DNA from: Pseudomonas paraglycinae
GTDB lineage: Bacteria; Pseudomonadota; Gammaproteobacteria; Pseudomonadales; Pseudomonadaceae
Length of the DNA stretch: 64,000 nucleotides
Direction of reading: 5' to 3'
Assembly (NCBI RefSeq): GCF_021601625.1
Contig: NZ_BQHR01000007.1
Span: 62,001-126,000 of the forward strand
This document shows, one piece after another, positions 29,634 through 37,583 of this stretch. A program made the position numbers and the translations under genes. Position 1 is the first letter of the stretch, and each line of letters opens with the position of its first letter. A model generated the notes under the pieces. That model made no database searches and was not told where the DNA came from. It was given only the letters and a program-made list of their open reading frames with translations.

Positions 29634-30548
29634 ATGCCTGCCAATCATTTCAACACCCACTGCCCTGACTGGGCCGAGGCCTTGCTCAACGGCTTCAGTC
29701 AAATCTTCCTCCAGCGCCATCCGCTGTGTGGACTTCTGTGCCTTCTGGCCATTTTATTTACCGCGCCGGTGCTGTTCGCCGGCGCGCTGCTGGGCGCGGT
29801 CGCCGGTTTGCTCACCGCGCAACGGCGCAACTACGCCAAGGCGGATCGCCAGGCCGGACTGTTCAGCTACAACGGCGTGCTGGTCGGTCTGTTGCTGAGC
29901 CTGTATTTCCCCTGGTCGCCGATGCTGCCGCCGCTGATTCTGGCGGCCGGCGGTCTGAGCGCGATGATCACGCAGCAATGGCTCAAGCGCGCACGCCTCA
30001 CCGAGTACCTGCCCGCCTACACTGCACCGTTCGTATTGTTGAGCTGGGTGTTCCTGTGTTTCGCCGAGCCTTCGACGCCGGCTCCGGCACTTGAGCTGAA
30101 CACCGTGAACCTGCTCGGTGCCGCCCTGAAAGGCTTCGGTCAGGTGATGTTCCTCGACCATCCGTTGGCCGGTGGATTGATCGCCGCCGGTTTGCTGATC
30201 GCCGATCGCCGGGCCTTTGCCTGGGCGCTGCTGGCTTCGGTAATCGGTCTGGGTTCCAGTCTGTTGCACCACGACAGCCAGGTCGCGTTGCTGGGGTTGG
30301 GTGGCTACAACGCGGTGCTCGCCGCCCTCGCCTTCAGCGCCCAGCGCCAGCAACCTTGGCTGCCATTGTTCGGTATCGGCCTGGCGCTGCTGCTGACGCC
30401 GCTGTTCAGTGCCCTGGTTCTGGCAACCCTCACGGCACCGTTCATTCTCGCCTGCTGGCTGCTGCGCACCGGCATTCGCCTGATGCAGCAACCGCAGATC
30501 AACGGCGCGCCTTGCGCTCACGGGGAGAATCAACCTAGGCTGCGCTGA
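29634..30548 (+). CDS. Urea transporter (UT family)
   Basis: This 304-residue polytopic protein has about ten membrane helices and an internal two-fold repeat typical of urea channels: FSQIFLQRHPLCGLLCLLAI with SYNGVLVGL in the first half, and FGQVMFLDHPLAGGLIAAGLL with GYNAVLAALAF in the second. The paired FxQxxxxxxPxxG and YNxxL motifs line the urea path in this family. It lies 144 bp after pykF, which may link urea uptake or release with the glyoxylate pathway. No urease genes are in the window. Confidence 0.88.
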   Translation: MPANHFNTHCPDWAEALLNGFSQIFLQRHPLCGLLCLLAILFTAPVLFAGALLGAVAGLLTAQRRNYAKADRQAGLFSYNGVLVGLLLSLYFPWSPMLPPLILAAGGLSAMITQQWLKRARLTEYLPAYTAPFVLLSWVFLCFAEPSTPAPALELNTVNLLGAALKGFGQVMFLDHPLAGGLIAAGLLIADRRAFAWALLASVIGLGSSLLHHDSQVALLGLGGYNAVLAALAFSAQRQQPWLPLFGIGLALLLTPLFSALVLATLTAPFILACWLLRTGIRLMQQPQINGAPCAHGENQPRLR

Positions 30549-30569
30549 TCTTTGATTCAGGCGTGATCC

Positions 30570-31394
30570 ATGGACAGTAACCAGCACTGGCGTGAACAGC
30601 TTTACGTCATGATTTTCCAGAGCGACACCCCCGCCGGGCGACGTTTCGACGGCATTCTGCTGCTGATCATTCTGGCCAGCCTGGTGATCGTGATGCTCGA
30701 CAGCATCGACAGCGTTCACCGCAATTACGCCGATGTGCTGGCGTATATCGAGTGGGGGTTCACCATCATCTTTGCCGGCGAGTACATCCTGCGTCTGTAC
30801 TGCTCGCCCAAACCGCTGCGCTACGCCTTCAGTTTTTACGGATTGGTGGATCTGCTGGCGATCGTGCCGGGCATCCTCGCGCTGTACTACAGCGATGCGC
30901 AGTACCTGTTGATTATCCGGATCATCCGGATGCTGCGAATTTTCCGCGTCCTCAAACTCAGTCCCTACCTCAAACAAGCCAACTACCTGATGTCGGCGCT
31001 GCGCGGCAGCAAGCAGAAGATCGTGGTGTTTCTGGTGAGCGTCTGCACACTGGTAACGGTGTTCGGTACGTTGATGTACGTGATCGAAGGCCCGGAACAC
31101 GGCTTCACCAGCATTCCCAAGGGTATCTATTGGGCTATCGTGACTCTGACCACCGTCGGCTTCGGCGACATCGTGCCGAAGACTCCATTGGGTCAGGTGA
31201 TTTCGTCGCTGGTGATGATCACTGGTTACTCGATCATCGCGGTACCCACCGGAATCTTCACCGCCGAACTGGCCAATGCGATGCGTGGTGAACAGTTGCA
31301 GCACGACTGCCCGGTTTGCCAGAAAAAGAGCCATGAAAGCGGCGCCGCCTTCTGTTCGCGATGCGGCAATCCGCTATTCAAGAAGATGGAATAA
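30570..31394 (+). CDS. Voltage-gated potassium channel with C-terminal zinc ribbon
   Basis: This 274-residue protein has six membrane helices: S1-S4 with an arginine-rich S4 (RIIRMLRIFRVLK, 117-129), then the pore with the selectivity filter TTVGFGD (194-200), which is the potassium signature. After S6 comes a short cytoplasmic tail with CPVC (C247, C250) and CSRC (C262, C265), a zinc-ribbon pattern. The closest well known fold is the KvAP/Kch type. The gene starts 21 bp after the urea transporter and may be cotranscribed with it. No RCK domain is present. Confidence 0.92.
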   Translation: MDSNQHWREQLYVMIFQSDTPAGRRFDGILLLIILASLVIVMLDSIDSVHRNYADVLAYIEWGFTIIFAGEYILRLYCSPKPLRYAFSFYGLVDLLAIVPGILALYYSDAQYLLIIRIIRMLRIFRVLKLSPYLKQANYLMSALRGSKQKIVVFLVSVCTLVTVFGTLMYVIEGPEHGFTSIPKGIYWAIVTLTTVGFGDIVPKTPLGQVISSLVMITGYSIIAVPTGIFTAELANAMRGEQLQHDCPVCQKKSHESGAAFCSRCGNPLFKKME

Positions 31395-31415
31395 GCAAAG
31401 TTCTTTTTAATCTTT

Positions 31416-31447
31416 AAGCGACTATGCGTGCCCCGCTATAGTCGCTT
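31416..31447. promoter_or_regulatory. 10-bp inverted repeat upstream of sbp
   Basis: AAGCGACTAT (31416-31425) and ATAGTCGCTT (31438-31447) form a perfect inverted repeat with a 12-bp spacer, 54 bp before the sbp start. It could be an operator for sulfate-responsive control or the end of the channel transcript; no T-tract follows. An AAGG ribosome binding site lies at 31489-31492. Confidence 0.5.
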
Positions 31448-31500
31448 GCAAATGGCCTCATCTTTGTAAAAAACACCCCCTACAGAACAAGGAATGCGCA

Positions 31501-32499
31501 GTGAAAAAACTCTTTGGCGCCTCACTTCTCGCCGCTGGTCTTGCCTTCGGCAGCGTGGCTCAGGCTGCACCGACCCTGCTCAACGTGTCCTACGACGTGA
31601 TGCGCGATTTCTACAAGGACTACAACACTGCGTTCCAGAAACACTGGCAGGCCGAACACAACGAAAACATCACGGTGCAGATGTCTTTCGGTGGTTCGAG
31701 CAAGCAAGCCCGTTCGGTCATCGACGGCCTGCCGGCTGACGTCATCACCATGAACATGGCCACCGACATCAACGCCCTGGCCGACAACGGCCAACTGGTG
31801 CCGAAGGACTGGGTCACCCGTCTGCCGAACAACAGTGCGCCATTCACCTCCGCGACCGTATTCATCGTGCGCAAAGGCAACCCGAAAGCCCTGAAAGACT
31901 GGCCGGACCTGCTCAAGGACGGCGTGCAGGTTATCGTGCCGAACCCGAAAACCTCGGGCAACGGCCGCTACACCTACCTGTCGGCCTGGGGCTACGTGCT
32001 GAAAAACGGCGGTGACGAGAACAAGGCCAAGGACTTCGTCGGCAAGCTGTTCAAACAGGCACCGGTGCTGGATACCGGTGGCCGCGCCGCGACCACCACG
32101 TTCATGACCAACCAGATCGGCGACGTGCTGGTGACCTTCGAAAACGAAGCCGAAATGATCGCCCGCGAGTTCGGCCGCGACCAGTTCGAAGTCATCTACC
32201 CGAGCGTCTCCGCCGAAGCCGAGCCGCCAGTGTCGGTGGTCGACAAAGTGGTCGAGAAGAAAGGCTCCCGCGCCGCTGCCGAGGAATACCTGAAGTTCCT
32301 GTGGTCGCCGGAAGGTCAGGAAATCGCGGCCGCCAACTACCTGCGTCCACGTGACCCGGCGGTGCTGGCCAAGTACACCGACCGTTTCCCGAAAGTCGAC
32401 TTCCTGTCGGTCGAGAAGACCTTCGGCGACTGGCGCACCGTGCAGAAGACCCACTTCAACGATGGCGGGATCTTCGACCAGATCTACAGCGGCCAGTAA
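31501..32499 (+). CDS. sbp: Sulfate ABC transporter substrate-binding protein
   Basis: This 332-residue periplasmic protein has a signal peptide (AFGSVAQA) and the family segments LLNVSYDVMRDFYKDYN, SFGGSSKQARSVIDGLPADVITMN, PNPKTSGNGRYTYLSAWGY and GGRAATTTF. It delivers sulfate or thiosulfate to the CysTWA transporter. It starts with GTG; the ATG 7 bp upstream is out of frame. The transporter genes are not adjacent. A strong terminator follows. Confidence 0.94.
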   Translation: MKKLFGASLLAAGLAFGSVAQAAPTLLNVSYDVMRDFYKDYNTAFQKHWQAEHNENITVQMSFGGSSKQARSVIDGLPADVITMNMATDINALADNGQLVPKDWVTRLPNNSAPFTSATVFIVRKGNPKALKDWPDLLKDGVQVIVPNPKTSGNGRYTYLSAWGYVLKNGGDENKAKDFVGKLFKQAPVLDTGGRAATTTFMTNQIGDVLVTFENEAEMIAREFGRDQFEVIYPSVSAEAEPPVSVVDKVVEKKGSRAAAEEYLKFLWSPEGQEIAAANYLRPRDPAVLAKYTDRFPKVDFLSVEKTFGDWRTVQKTHFNDGGIFDQIYSGQ

Positions 32500-32515
32500 G
32501 GCTTGAGCTGACATG

Positions 32516-32546
32516 AAAAAGGCGACCTGCAGAGGTCGCCTTTTTT
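32516..32546. terminator. Bidirectional terminator after sbp
   Basis: AAAAAGGCGACCT pairs with AGGTCGCCTTTTT around a short GCAG-type loop, with a T-tract at both outer ends. It serves sbp and the convergent gene at 32555-33175. Confidence 0.92.
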
Positions 32547-32554
32547 GTGGCCGG

Positions 32555-33175
32555 CTACATCGGCGGCTTGACGCCATCCTTGCCCGCCGAGATCGATTGC
32601 GCAGTCAGCGTGCCATCCGCGCTCTGGGTCACGAAGGTGAAGATCTTCACCCCGACCTTGAGCAGGCTGCGATCACCCGGCGTCAGGTTGACGATCGGCA
32701 CGTCCTCCGGCACCAGGATCTTCTGCTGGCCGCCCTTGTAGTTGACGGTCAGCACCCGGCCGTTGCTCACCACCAGATCGCCGACGCTGCCGTTGGTCAT
32801 GCTGCTGCCCTTGGCCAGGTCGAACGGCCGATGGCCATCGCCGCTGCCGGCCAGCTCTGGCGGGAACACGTGAACCTCCAGCGCCTTGAGCGTGCCATCC
32901 TCCTGGGGAATGGCCGCCGAACCGATGTAGCTGCCGGGCTTGATGTCTTCAATGTTGGCCAGGGTGACCGCGCGGAACTTGGTGTCCGGGGTCAACTGGA
33001 CCACCACGTTTTCACCGCTGTTGACGTGAACCTTGAGCGAGTCGGAACTGACCCCGGTAATTTCCCCGCGCACGCCCATGCGCATGCCGGGCGCTTCGGC
33101 GGCCTGTGCGGCAGTGGCGCCGAGCAGACTGATCAGGGCAATCGTTGTGGTGTGGCGAAGCAACTGACGAAACAT
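32555..33175 (-). CDS. Secreted DUF5666-like protein
   Basis: This 206-residue protein has a signal peptide (LLGATAAQAAEAPG) and beta-rich repeats of the kind GEITGVSSDSLKVHVNSGENVVVQL and GKxx VTVNYKGGQQKILVPEDVPI, which look like DUF5666 OB-fold units. The cellular role is unknown; similar Pseudomonas genes are sometimes labelled as metal transport proteins without support. It is monocistronic and bounded by the shared terminator. The 241-bp gap to the next gene shows nothing recognisable. Confidence 0.75.
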   Translation of the reverse strand: MFRQLLRHTTTIALISLLGATAAQAAEAPGMRMGVRGEITGVSSDSLKVHVNSGENVVVQLTPDTKFRAVTLANIEDIKPGSYIGSAAIPQEDGTLKALEVHVFPPELAGSGDGHRPFDLAKGSSMTNGSVGDLVVSNGRVLTVNYKGGQQKILVPEDVPIVNLTPGDRSLLKVGVKIFTFVTQSADGTLTAQSISAGKDGVKPPM

Positions 33176-33416
33176 CGCAATCCTCCGTTGATGAACGCTG
33201 AAACCCGGTCACAACATAAGCACGCTATCGAACAAGATGTAAGTGAATGTATCATCGACGCTCAACGGTCGGACGCAAGGTTCGCCGATGAACAATGGAT
33301 TGTTCGGCGCCACCTGTTCCGCAACGGAATAACTGATATCGATCAGAAGCCTCTACTGCCGGCTCGGCCCGTCCCTTAGCCTCACCGCATTCCTTTTCGC
33401 TGGATCGAGAAACCCT

Positions 33417-34604
33417 ATGACCGCCACAACTCACACAATGACCCGAGGCATGGTGCTGCTGTTCGCTTTCTGCTGCGGCGCCATCGTTGCCAACATCTAC
33501 TACGCCCAGCCGATCATCGGCCTGATCGCGCCAGACATCGGCCTGAGCGACACCATGGCCAGTTTCATCGTGTCGCTGACCCAGATCGGCTATGCGCTGG
33601 GCCTGTTCTTTCTGGTGCCGCTGGCGGACCTGCTGGAAAACCGTCGTCTGATGATCATCACCACCGTGGTGGCGATTGCCAGCCTGCTCGGCGCGGCGTT
33701 TACCGATCAACCGAATGTGTTCCTGCTGATTTCGTTGCTGGTGGGGTTCAGCTCGGTGTCGGTGCAGGTGTTGATTCCATTGGCGGCTCATCTGGCGCCG
33801 GAAGAATCCCGTGGCCGGGTGGTCGGCGGGATCATGGGCGGTTTGCTGCTGGGGATTCTGCTGGCGCGGCCGGTGTCGAGCGTGGTCGCCGACCATCTCG
33901 GCTGGCGGGCGATGTTCATGATCGCAGCAGCCTTGATGGCAGCGATCAGCGTGGTATTGGCGCTGACTGTGCCCAAGCGCCAGCCGGATCACAGCGCCTC
34001 CTACGGCCAGTTACTCGGATCGTTGTGGACGCTGCTGCGCAAACAACCGGTGCTGCGTCAGCGAGCGTTTTATCAGGCCTGCATGTTCGCCACCTTCAGC
34101 CTGTTCTGGACCGCCGTGCCGCTGGAACTGGCGCGCAACCATGGCTTGTCCCAGAGTGAAATCGCGATCTTCGCCCTGGTCGGCGCCATCGGTGCCATCG
34201 CCGCGCCGATCAGCGGACGCCTGGCCGACGCCGGCCACACCCGCATAGCCTCGCTGCTGGCCATGCTGTTCGCCAGTCTGAGTTTCCTGCCCGCCTTCAT
34301 CCACCCGGCCTACAGCGTGATCGGCCTGGCCGTGACCGGCGTTGTGCTCGATTTCTGCGTACAGATGAACATGGTGCTCGGCCAGCGCGCGGTCTACTCC
34401 CTCGACGCCAAAAGCCGCGGCCGCCTCAACGCGCTGTACATGACCAGCATCTTCGTCGGCGGCGCCTTCGGCTCGTCAGTGGCGAGTGCGGTGTACGAGC
34501 ATGGCGGCTGGTTGTGGATCGTGATTGTTGGCAGCGCGTTCCCGCTGCTGGCGCTTGTGCGGTTTTTGAGTGCTTCGCAGAAGCCTGTTCTGGCAACGGC
34601 CTAG
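33417..34604 (+). CDS. MFS transporter, DHA1-like
   Basis: This 395-residue protein has about twelve membrane helices and the motif-A-like loop PLADLLENRRLMI between helices 2 and 3 and GRLADAGHTR in the second half. Helix 1 segment ANIYYAQPIIGLIAPDIGLS is seen in a subgroup of drug and small-molecule exporters. The substrate is not known. It is monocistronic with a weak ribosome binding site. Confidence 0.87.
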   Translation: MTATTHTMTRGMVLLFAFCCGAIVANIYYAQPIIGLIAPDIGLSDTMASFIVSLTQIGYALGLFFLVPLADLLENRRLMIITTVVAIASLLGAAFTDQPNVFLLISLLVGFSSVSVQVLIPLAAHLAPEESRGRVVGGIMGGLLLGILLARPVSSVVADHLGWRAMFMIAAALMAAISVVLALTVPKRQPDHSASYGQLLGSLWTLLRKQPVLRQRAFYQACMFATFSLFWTAVPLELARNHGLSQSEIAIFALVGAIGAIAAPISGRLADAGHTRIASLLAMLFASLSFLPAFIHPAYSVIGLAVTGVVLDFCVQMNMVLGQRAVYSLDAKSRGRLNALYMTSIFVGGAFGSSVASAVYEHGGWLWIVIVGSAFPLLALVRFLSASQKPVLATA

Positions 34605-34610
34605 ACTCTG

Positions 34611-34645
34611 AAAAGCACTGCCGGATCGCTGATCCGACAGTGCTT
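34611..34645 (-). terminator. Terminator of hicB
   Basis: A 15-bp stem with one mismatch, AAGCACTGCCGGATC/GATCCGACAGTGCTT, lies 6 bp from the hicB stop. On the minus strand it ends in CTTTT; on the plus strand there is no T-tract. Confidence 0.75.
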
Positions 34646-34650
34646 GATGC

Positions 34651-35055
34651 TCAATGCCGGACCAGTTTTTCCATGGCGGCATCCGCCAGAAAGGAAGAGC
34701 GGCTTTTGACGTTGTGCTCACGCACGTAGCGGTCGATTCGCTGGATGACATAGCCCGGCAACGTCACGTTGACCTTTTCGGTCTTGCCCATGTACGGCGA
34801 GATGTCCAGCTCGAGCATGCCCCAACCCATGTCCGCGAACTCCGGGTTGTTGCGATGGGTCGCCGCCGAAGTCGGCATCGGGATCGAATCACCATCCGTC
34901 GCGATCTCCTGCAGCATGATGTGGGCAATCTCGACGGCCGCGTTGTAGGCATCCTCAAACGTATCTCCGGCAGTAATCGCGCCGGGAATATCGGGGATCT
35001 GAATCCCGATGGCGGTGTTCTCGTCACCCCACTCGATGCAGATTGGGTATTGCAT
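34651..35055 (-). CDS. hicB: HicB-family antitoxin without a HicA partner
   Basis: This 134-residue protein has the HicB fold: an N-terminal partial RNase H-like domain (YPICIEWGDENTAIGIQIPDIPGAITAGD), the helix EDAYNAAVEIAHIMLQEI, and a C-terminal ribbon-helix-helix (KVNVTLPGYVIQRIDRYVREHNVKSRSSFL). HicB normally neutralises HicA, an mRNA interferase, and represses the operon. No HicA-like ORF is found upstream or downstream. A near-palindrome at 35076-35100, just upstream, may be its own operator. Confidence 0.87.
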   Translation of the reverse strand: MQYPICIEWGDENTAIGIQIPDIPGAITAGDTFEDAYNAAVEIAHIMLQEIATDGDSIPMPTSAATHRNNPEFADMGWGMLELDISPYMGKTEKVNVTLPGYVIQRIDRYVREHNVKSRSSFLADAAMEKLVRH

Positions 35056-35075
35056 TGTGAAATTGCCTCGCCCAT

Positions 35076-35100
35076 TAAAGTAACTCTAGAGATACCTTTA
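35076..35100. promoter_or_regulatory. Imperfect palindrome upstream of hicB
   Basis: TAAAG and CTTTA flank a CTCTAGAG core with imperfect arms. It lies 21 bp before the hicB start, where an antitoxin operator would be expected. It is the only structured element in the 275-bp gap apart from the AT-rich repeats near 35259. Confidence 0.45.
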
Positions 35101-35258
35101 GTAGCCTGCGGAAGTGACACAACGTTGGTTGTTTTGCAGGATGTTTTGACTACCTCTCGGCGGTGTTTCCGACGGGCAGGCTGGCAAGTGTCAAGGCGCG
35201 GGCGTTCGTTGAATATGTGCAGGGGTTATTGACGAAAAAACCATAAAACCCACACTTG

Positions 35259-35285
35259 TTTCGTTTATTGCGATTTTCGCTTATT
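35259..35285. repeat. Direct repeats TTTCG(T/C)TTATT upstream of the HTH antitoxin
   Basis: TTTCGTTTATT (35259-35269) and TTTCGCTTATT (35275-35285), start to start 16 bp apart, sit about 45-70 bp before the antitoxin start in an AT-rich tract. They are candidate binding sites for the antitoxin. Confidence 0.4.
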
Positions 35286-35330
35286 TCGAATAACGTTCCG
35301 GCATTCCTCATTTCCAAAGCCGGACTCGCC

Positions 35331-35798
35331 ATGTCGACCGTTATTCATCCCTCCATCAGCCTCCCCGTAGAACGCGAAGTAAAAGCCGCCATTGAAGGGC
35401 AGCGTGCCCTGGCGGCATACCTCGCGACCCATTTCGAGACTCAGCACATCCAGATTTTCGACGAGCAGAACGAAGCTCATCGCGTCGAACTGCCCACCTC
35501 GGCCCTGCGCTTGCTGATCGACATTCTGGCGGAGCTGGCAGCCGGCAACGCGGTACAGGTCGTACCGGTGCATGCCGAATTGACGACCCAGGAAGCCGCG
35601 GACCTGCTCAACGTCTCACGTCCACACCTCATAAAACTGCTGGAAAGCGGCGAGTTGTCCTACCACAAAACAGGCAAGCACCGACGTGTGCGCTTTGCCG
35701 ATCTGATGGACTATAAGAACCGGCGCACCACCGCCAGCGAGCAGGCAATGGCGCTTCTCGCAGAGCAAGCTCAGGCGTTAAGGACAGGATACGAGTGA
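35331..35798 (+). CDS. HTH (excisionase-type) antitoxin-like DNA-binding protein
   Basis: This 155-residue protein ends in a MerR/excisionase-type helix-turn-helix: LTTQEAADLLNVSRPHLIKLLESGELSYHKTGKHRRVRFADLMDY. Proteins of this build are antitoxins paired with PIN-domain ribonuclease toxins encoded immediately downstream with overlapping start. Here the stop codon overlaps a GTG that opens only a degraded toxin (35795-35894). The ATG at 35331 is preferred over an upstream in-frame start because it gives the usual family N-terminus. Confidence 0.85.
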   Translation: MSTVIHPSISLPVEREVKAAIEGQRALAAYLATHFETQHIQIFDEQNEAHRVELPTSALRLLIDILAELAAGNAVQVVPVHAELTTQEAADLLNVSRPHLIKLLESGELSYHKTGKHRRVRFADLMDYKNRRTTASEQAMALLAEQAQALRTGYE

Positions 35799-35894
35799 GG
35801 CATTCCTCTTTTACTGCTTTGTACGGATCTACTGCAACGACAAGGCCTGATTAAATCGGTCCGGGCACTCAGCAGTTATCACGCGATCCTTTAA
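35795..35894 (+). pseudogene. Remnant of a PIN-domain toxin with a large internal deletion
   Basis: GTG at 35795, overlapping the antitoxin stop by 4 bp, opens MRHSSFTALY, which I recognise as the start of PIN toxins paired with this antitoxin type (usual start MRHSPFTALYDACVLYPAPL). After about ten codons the frame shifts by one at about 35825-35829 and reads LLQRQGLIKSVRALSSYHAIL followed by a stop at 35892-35894, which resembles the C-terminal end of the same family. About 160 residues, including the PIN acidic residues, are missing. The family match is from memory. Confidence 0.65.
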
Positions 35895-35916
35895 AAACTC
35901 ATCACCCCCAGACAGC

Positions 35917-35945
35917 AAAACGGCGATCCTGAGATCGCCGTTTTT
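35917..35945. terminator. Bidirectional terminator
   Basis: AAAACGGCGATC pairs with GATCGCCGTTTT around a 4-nt loop, with T-tracts on both sides. It separates the antitoxin/toxin remnant from the convergent lipoprotein gene. Confidence 0.92.
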
Positions 35946-35947
35946 CA

Positions 35948-36355
35948 TTACTCCCCAAACTGCTTGCCCAGTCCCGCCGGTACGCCGTGGATGTTGGTTT
36001 CTTCCCACGGGCCGTTGGGGCTGATCGAGCGGCTCCAGCCGTTGTTCCAGCGGTAGTAGGTGCGCTGGCGGTAGAAGGTGTTGGTCTGGTCGTCGAGCAC
36101 GTACACGCCCAGTTTCTGGTCCCAGTGGCTGTTGCCGCCCGGTGGCGGGGCGAAGCTGGCGGAGGTGCGCGGGACAGGTTTGGCGGGTTTGGCCGGGATG
36201 CCCGGCTTGCTCGGCGTCGGGGTGGTCGACGGGGTCGGGCCGGGTTGTGACGGCGGAATCGGCGGCAGCCGTGTGGTCGGCTCCGGTCGTTGCACCGCAC
36301 ATGCGCTCAAGCCCAGGGCCAGTGTGAGGACTGTGATTCGGGCGATGGCGTTCAT
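35948..36355 (-). CDS. Proline-rich lipoprotein
   Basis: This 135-residue protein has a lipoprotein signal with lipobox LSAC (C19), then a Pro/Thr/Ser/Lys-rich linker (about 25-65), and a small C-terminal aromatic domain (HWDQKLGVYVLDD, FYRQRTYYRWNNGWSRS). No named family was recognised. The residue after the cysteine is Ala, which favours outer-membrane sorting. It is downstream of ccmI on the same strand but may have its own transcript. Confidence 0.8.
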   Translation of the reverse strand: MNAIARITVLTLALGLSACAVQRPEPTTRLPPIPPSQPGPTPSTTPTPSKPGIPAKPAKPVPRTSASFAPPPGGNSHWDQKLGVYVLDDQTNTFYRQRTYYRWNNGWSRSISPNGPWEETNIHGVPAGLGKQFGE

Positions 36356-36380
36356 GGCGGTGCTTTCCTGTTGGTTCCGG

Positions 36381-37583
36381 CTATTTGTCCGGGCTGTCGA
36401 TGGTCAGTGTCTGCGGCGTGGTGGTGCTGCTGGCCAGAGGCCCGCTGCGACCGACCCACTCACCGGCGGTCGGTTGACCGGCACGGGAGATGCGCGCAAC
36501 CAGTTGGACTTCGGGGAAGTTCGACAGTTTCAATTGCGGCATCATCGCGTCGGCATCGCCCAGTTCGACAGTCACCGGCAGATCGGCGACGGTCAGGCGC
36601 TTGGCTGCCAGCGGTGCCGGCGGGCCCGAGGTGGCGCGGGCAAAAATGAACACGCTGTCACCCGGTTGCACCTTGGCTTTGAGCTCGCTCGCCAGATCCA
36701 CACGCACTTTCAACAGCGCCGCCGCTTTAGTCGCCGGTGCCTGAGCAACCTTGCCGCCGCTGGCTTGCAGCTTTTCGGTGGCACGGGTGATGCCGCCCTG
36801 CAGGGCCTCGCGGGATTTGTCCTGTGGCGGCAGTTGCGCCAGCAGACGGTTCCAGTAGTCGATGGCTTCCTGATAACGCTCGCCTTCGAACGCGGCGATG
36901 CCCAACAGGCCGAGGCTGGTGACTTCCTTCGGATCGGCTTTCAGCGCTTCGTCGGTCAGGGCCTGAACCTTGTCCGACCATTTTTTGTTGTCGGCGAAGT
37001 ACTGGGCCTGCGCCCACTGGCCGAGCAGTTCCGGCTGGCGACCGGCGAGATTGACGGCACGTTCGAACATCTTCGCCGCGTCCGCCGGGCGATCCTGAGC
37101 CATGTAGGTACGACCGAGGAAATACACGCCTTCAGCCGAATCCGGTTGCGCAGCCACGGCGCGCTCCAGACGCTGAGTCATTTCTTCCATCGACTGTGGC
37201 GCCTGGGCGAATTCCCGGGTCAGTTCAACCTTGTCGCTCGCGCCAAAGTGCAGATACAGACCGAGTCCCAACACCGGCACCAGCACGGCTGCCAGCAGCG
37301 GCAACGGCTTGCCCAAACGCGAAACCCGCGCCGGCGCCACACCTTCAGTGTCGGCAAGCAACTCACGGGCTGCTTCGGCACGGCCGCTGTCCATTTGCGC
37401 AGCGTCGAGCACGCCTTCGGCCTGCTGCGATTGCAGTTCGGCGACGCGTTCCTGATACAGCGCGACGTTGAGAGCGGTTCGATCCTCTTCACGCTGGGCG
37501 CGACGCTCACGCAGGACGGGGATCAGCAGAAAACTCAGGGCGACCAGAAGCAACAGCCCTGCAGCAAGCCAGAAATCAATCAT
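36381..37583 (-). CDS. ccmI: Cytochrome c maturation protein CcmI
   Basis: This 400-residue protein has two N-terminal membrane helices (about 3-20 and 95-113) with a short cytoplasmic loop between them, and a periplasmic TPR domain ([28 protein letters not shown] onward) followed by a beta-rich C-terminal domain. It is the chaperone that binds apocytochrome c and passes it to CcmF/CcmH. It overlaps ccmH by 4 bp at the end of the ccm operon. Confidence 0.94.
   Translation of the reverse strand: MIDFWLAAGLLLLVALSFLLIPVLRERRAQREEDRTALNVALYQERVAELQSQQAEGVLDAAQMDSGRAEAARELLADTEGVAPARVSRLGKPLPLLAAVLVPVLGLGLYLHFGASDKVELTREFAQAPQSMEEMTQRLERAVAAQPDSAEGVYFLGRTYMAQDRPADAAKMFERAVNLAGRQPELLGQWAQAQYFADNKKWSDKVQALTDEALKADPKEVTSLGLLGIAAFEGERYQEAIDYWNRLLAQLPPQDKSREALQGGITRATEKLQASGGKVAQAPATKAAALLKVRVDLASELKAKVQPGDSVFIFARATSGPPAPLAAKRLTVADLPVTVELGDADAMMPQLKLSNFPEVQLVARISRAGQPTAGEWVGRSGPLASSTTTPQTLTIDSPDK

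Noticed and set aside
35829-36302. Minus-strand open frame over the lipoprotein and the toxin remnant
   Set aside because: The lipoprotein in the neighbouring frame has a signal peptide and lipobox; this frame crosses a strong terminator.
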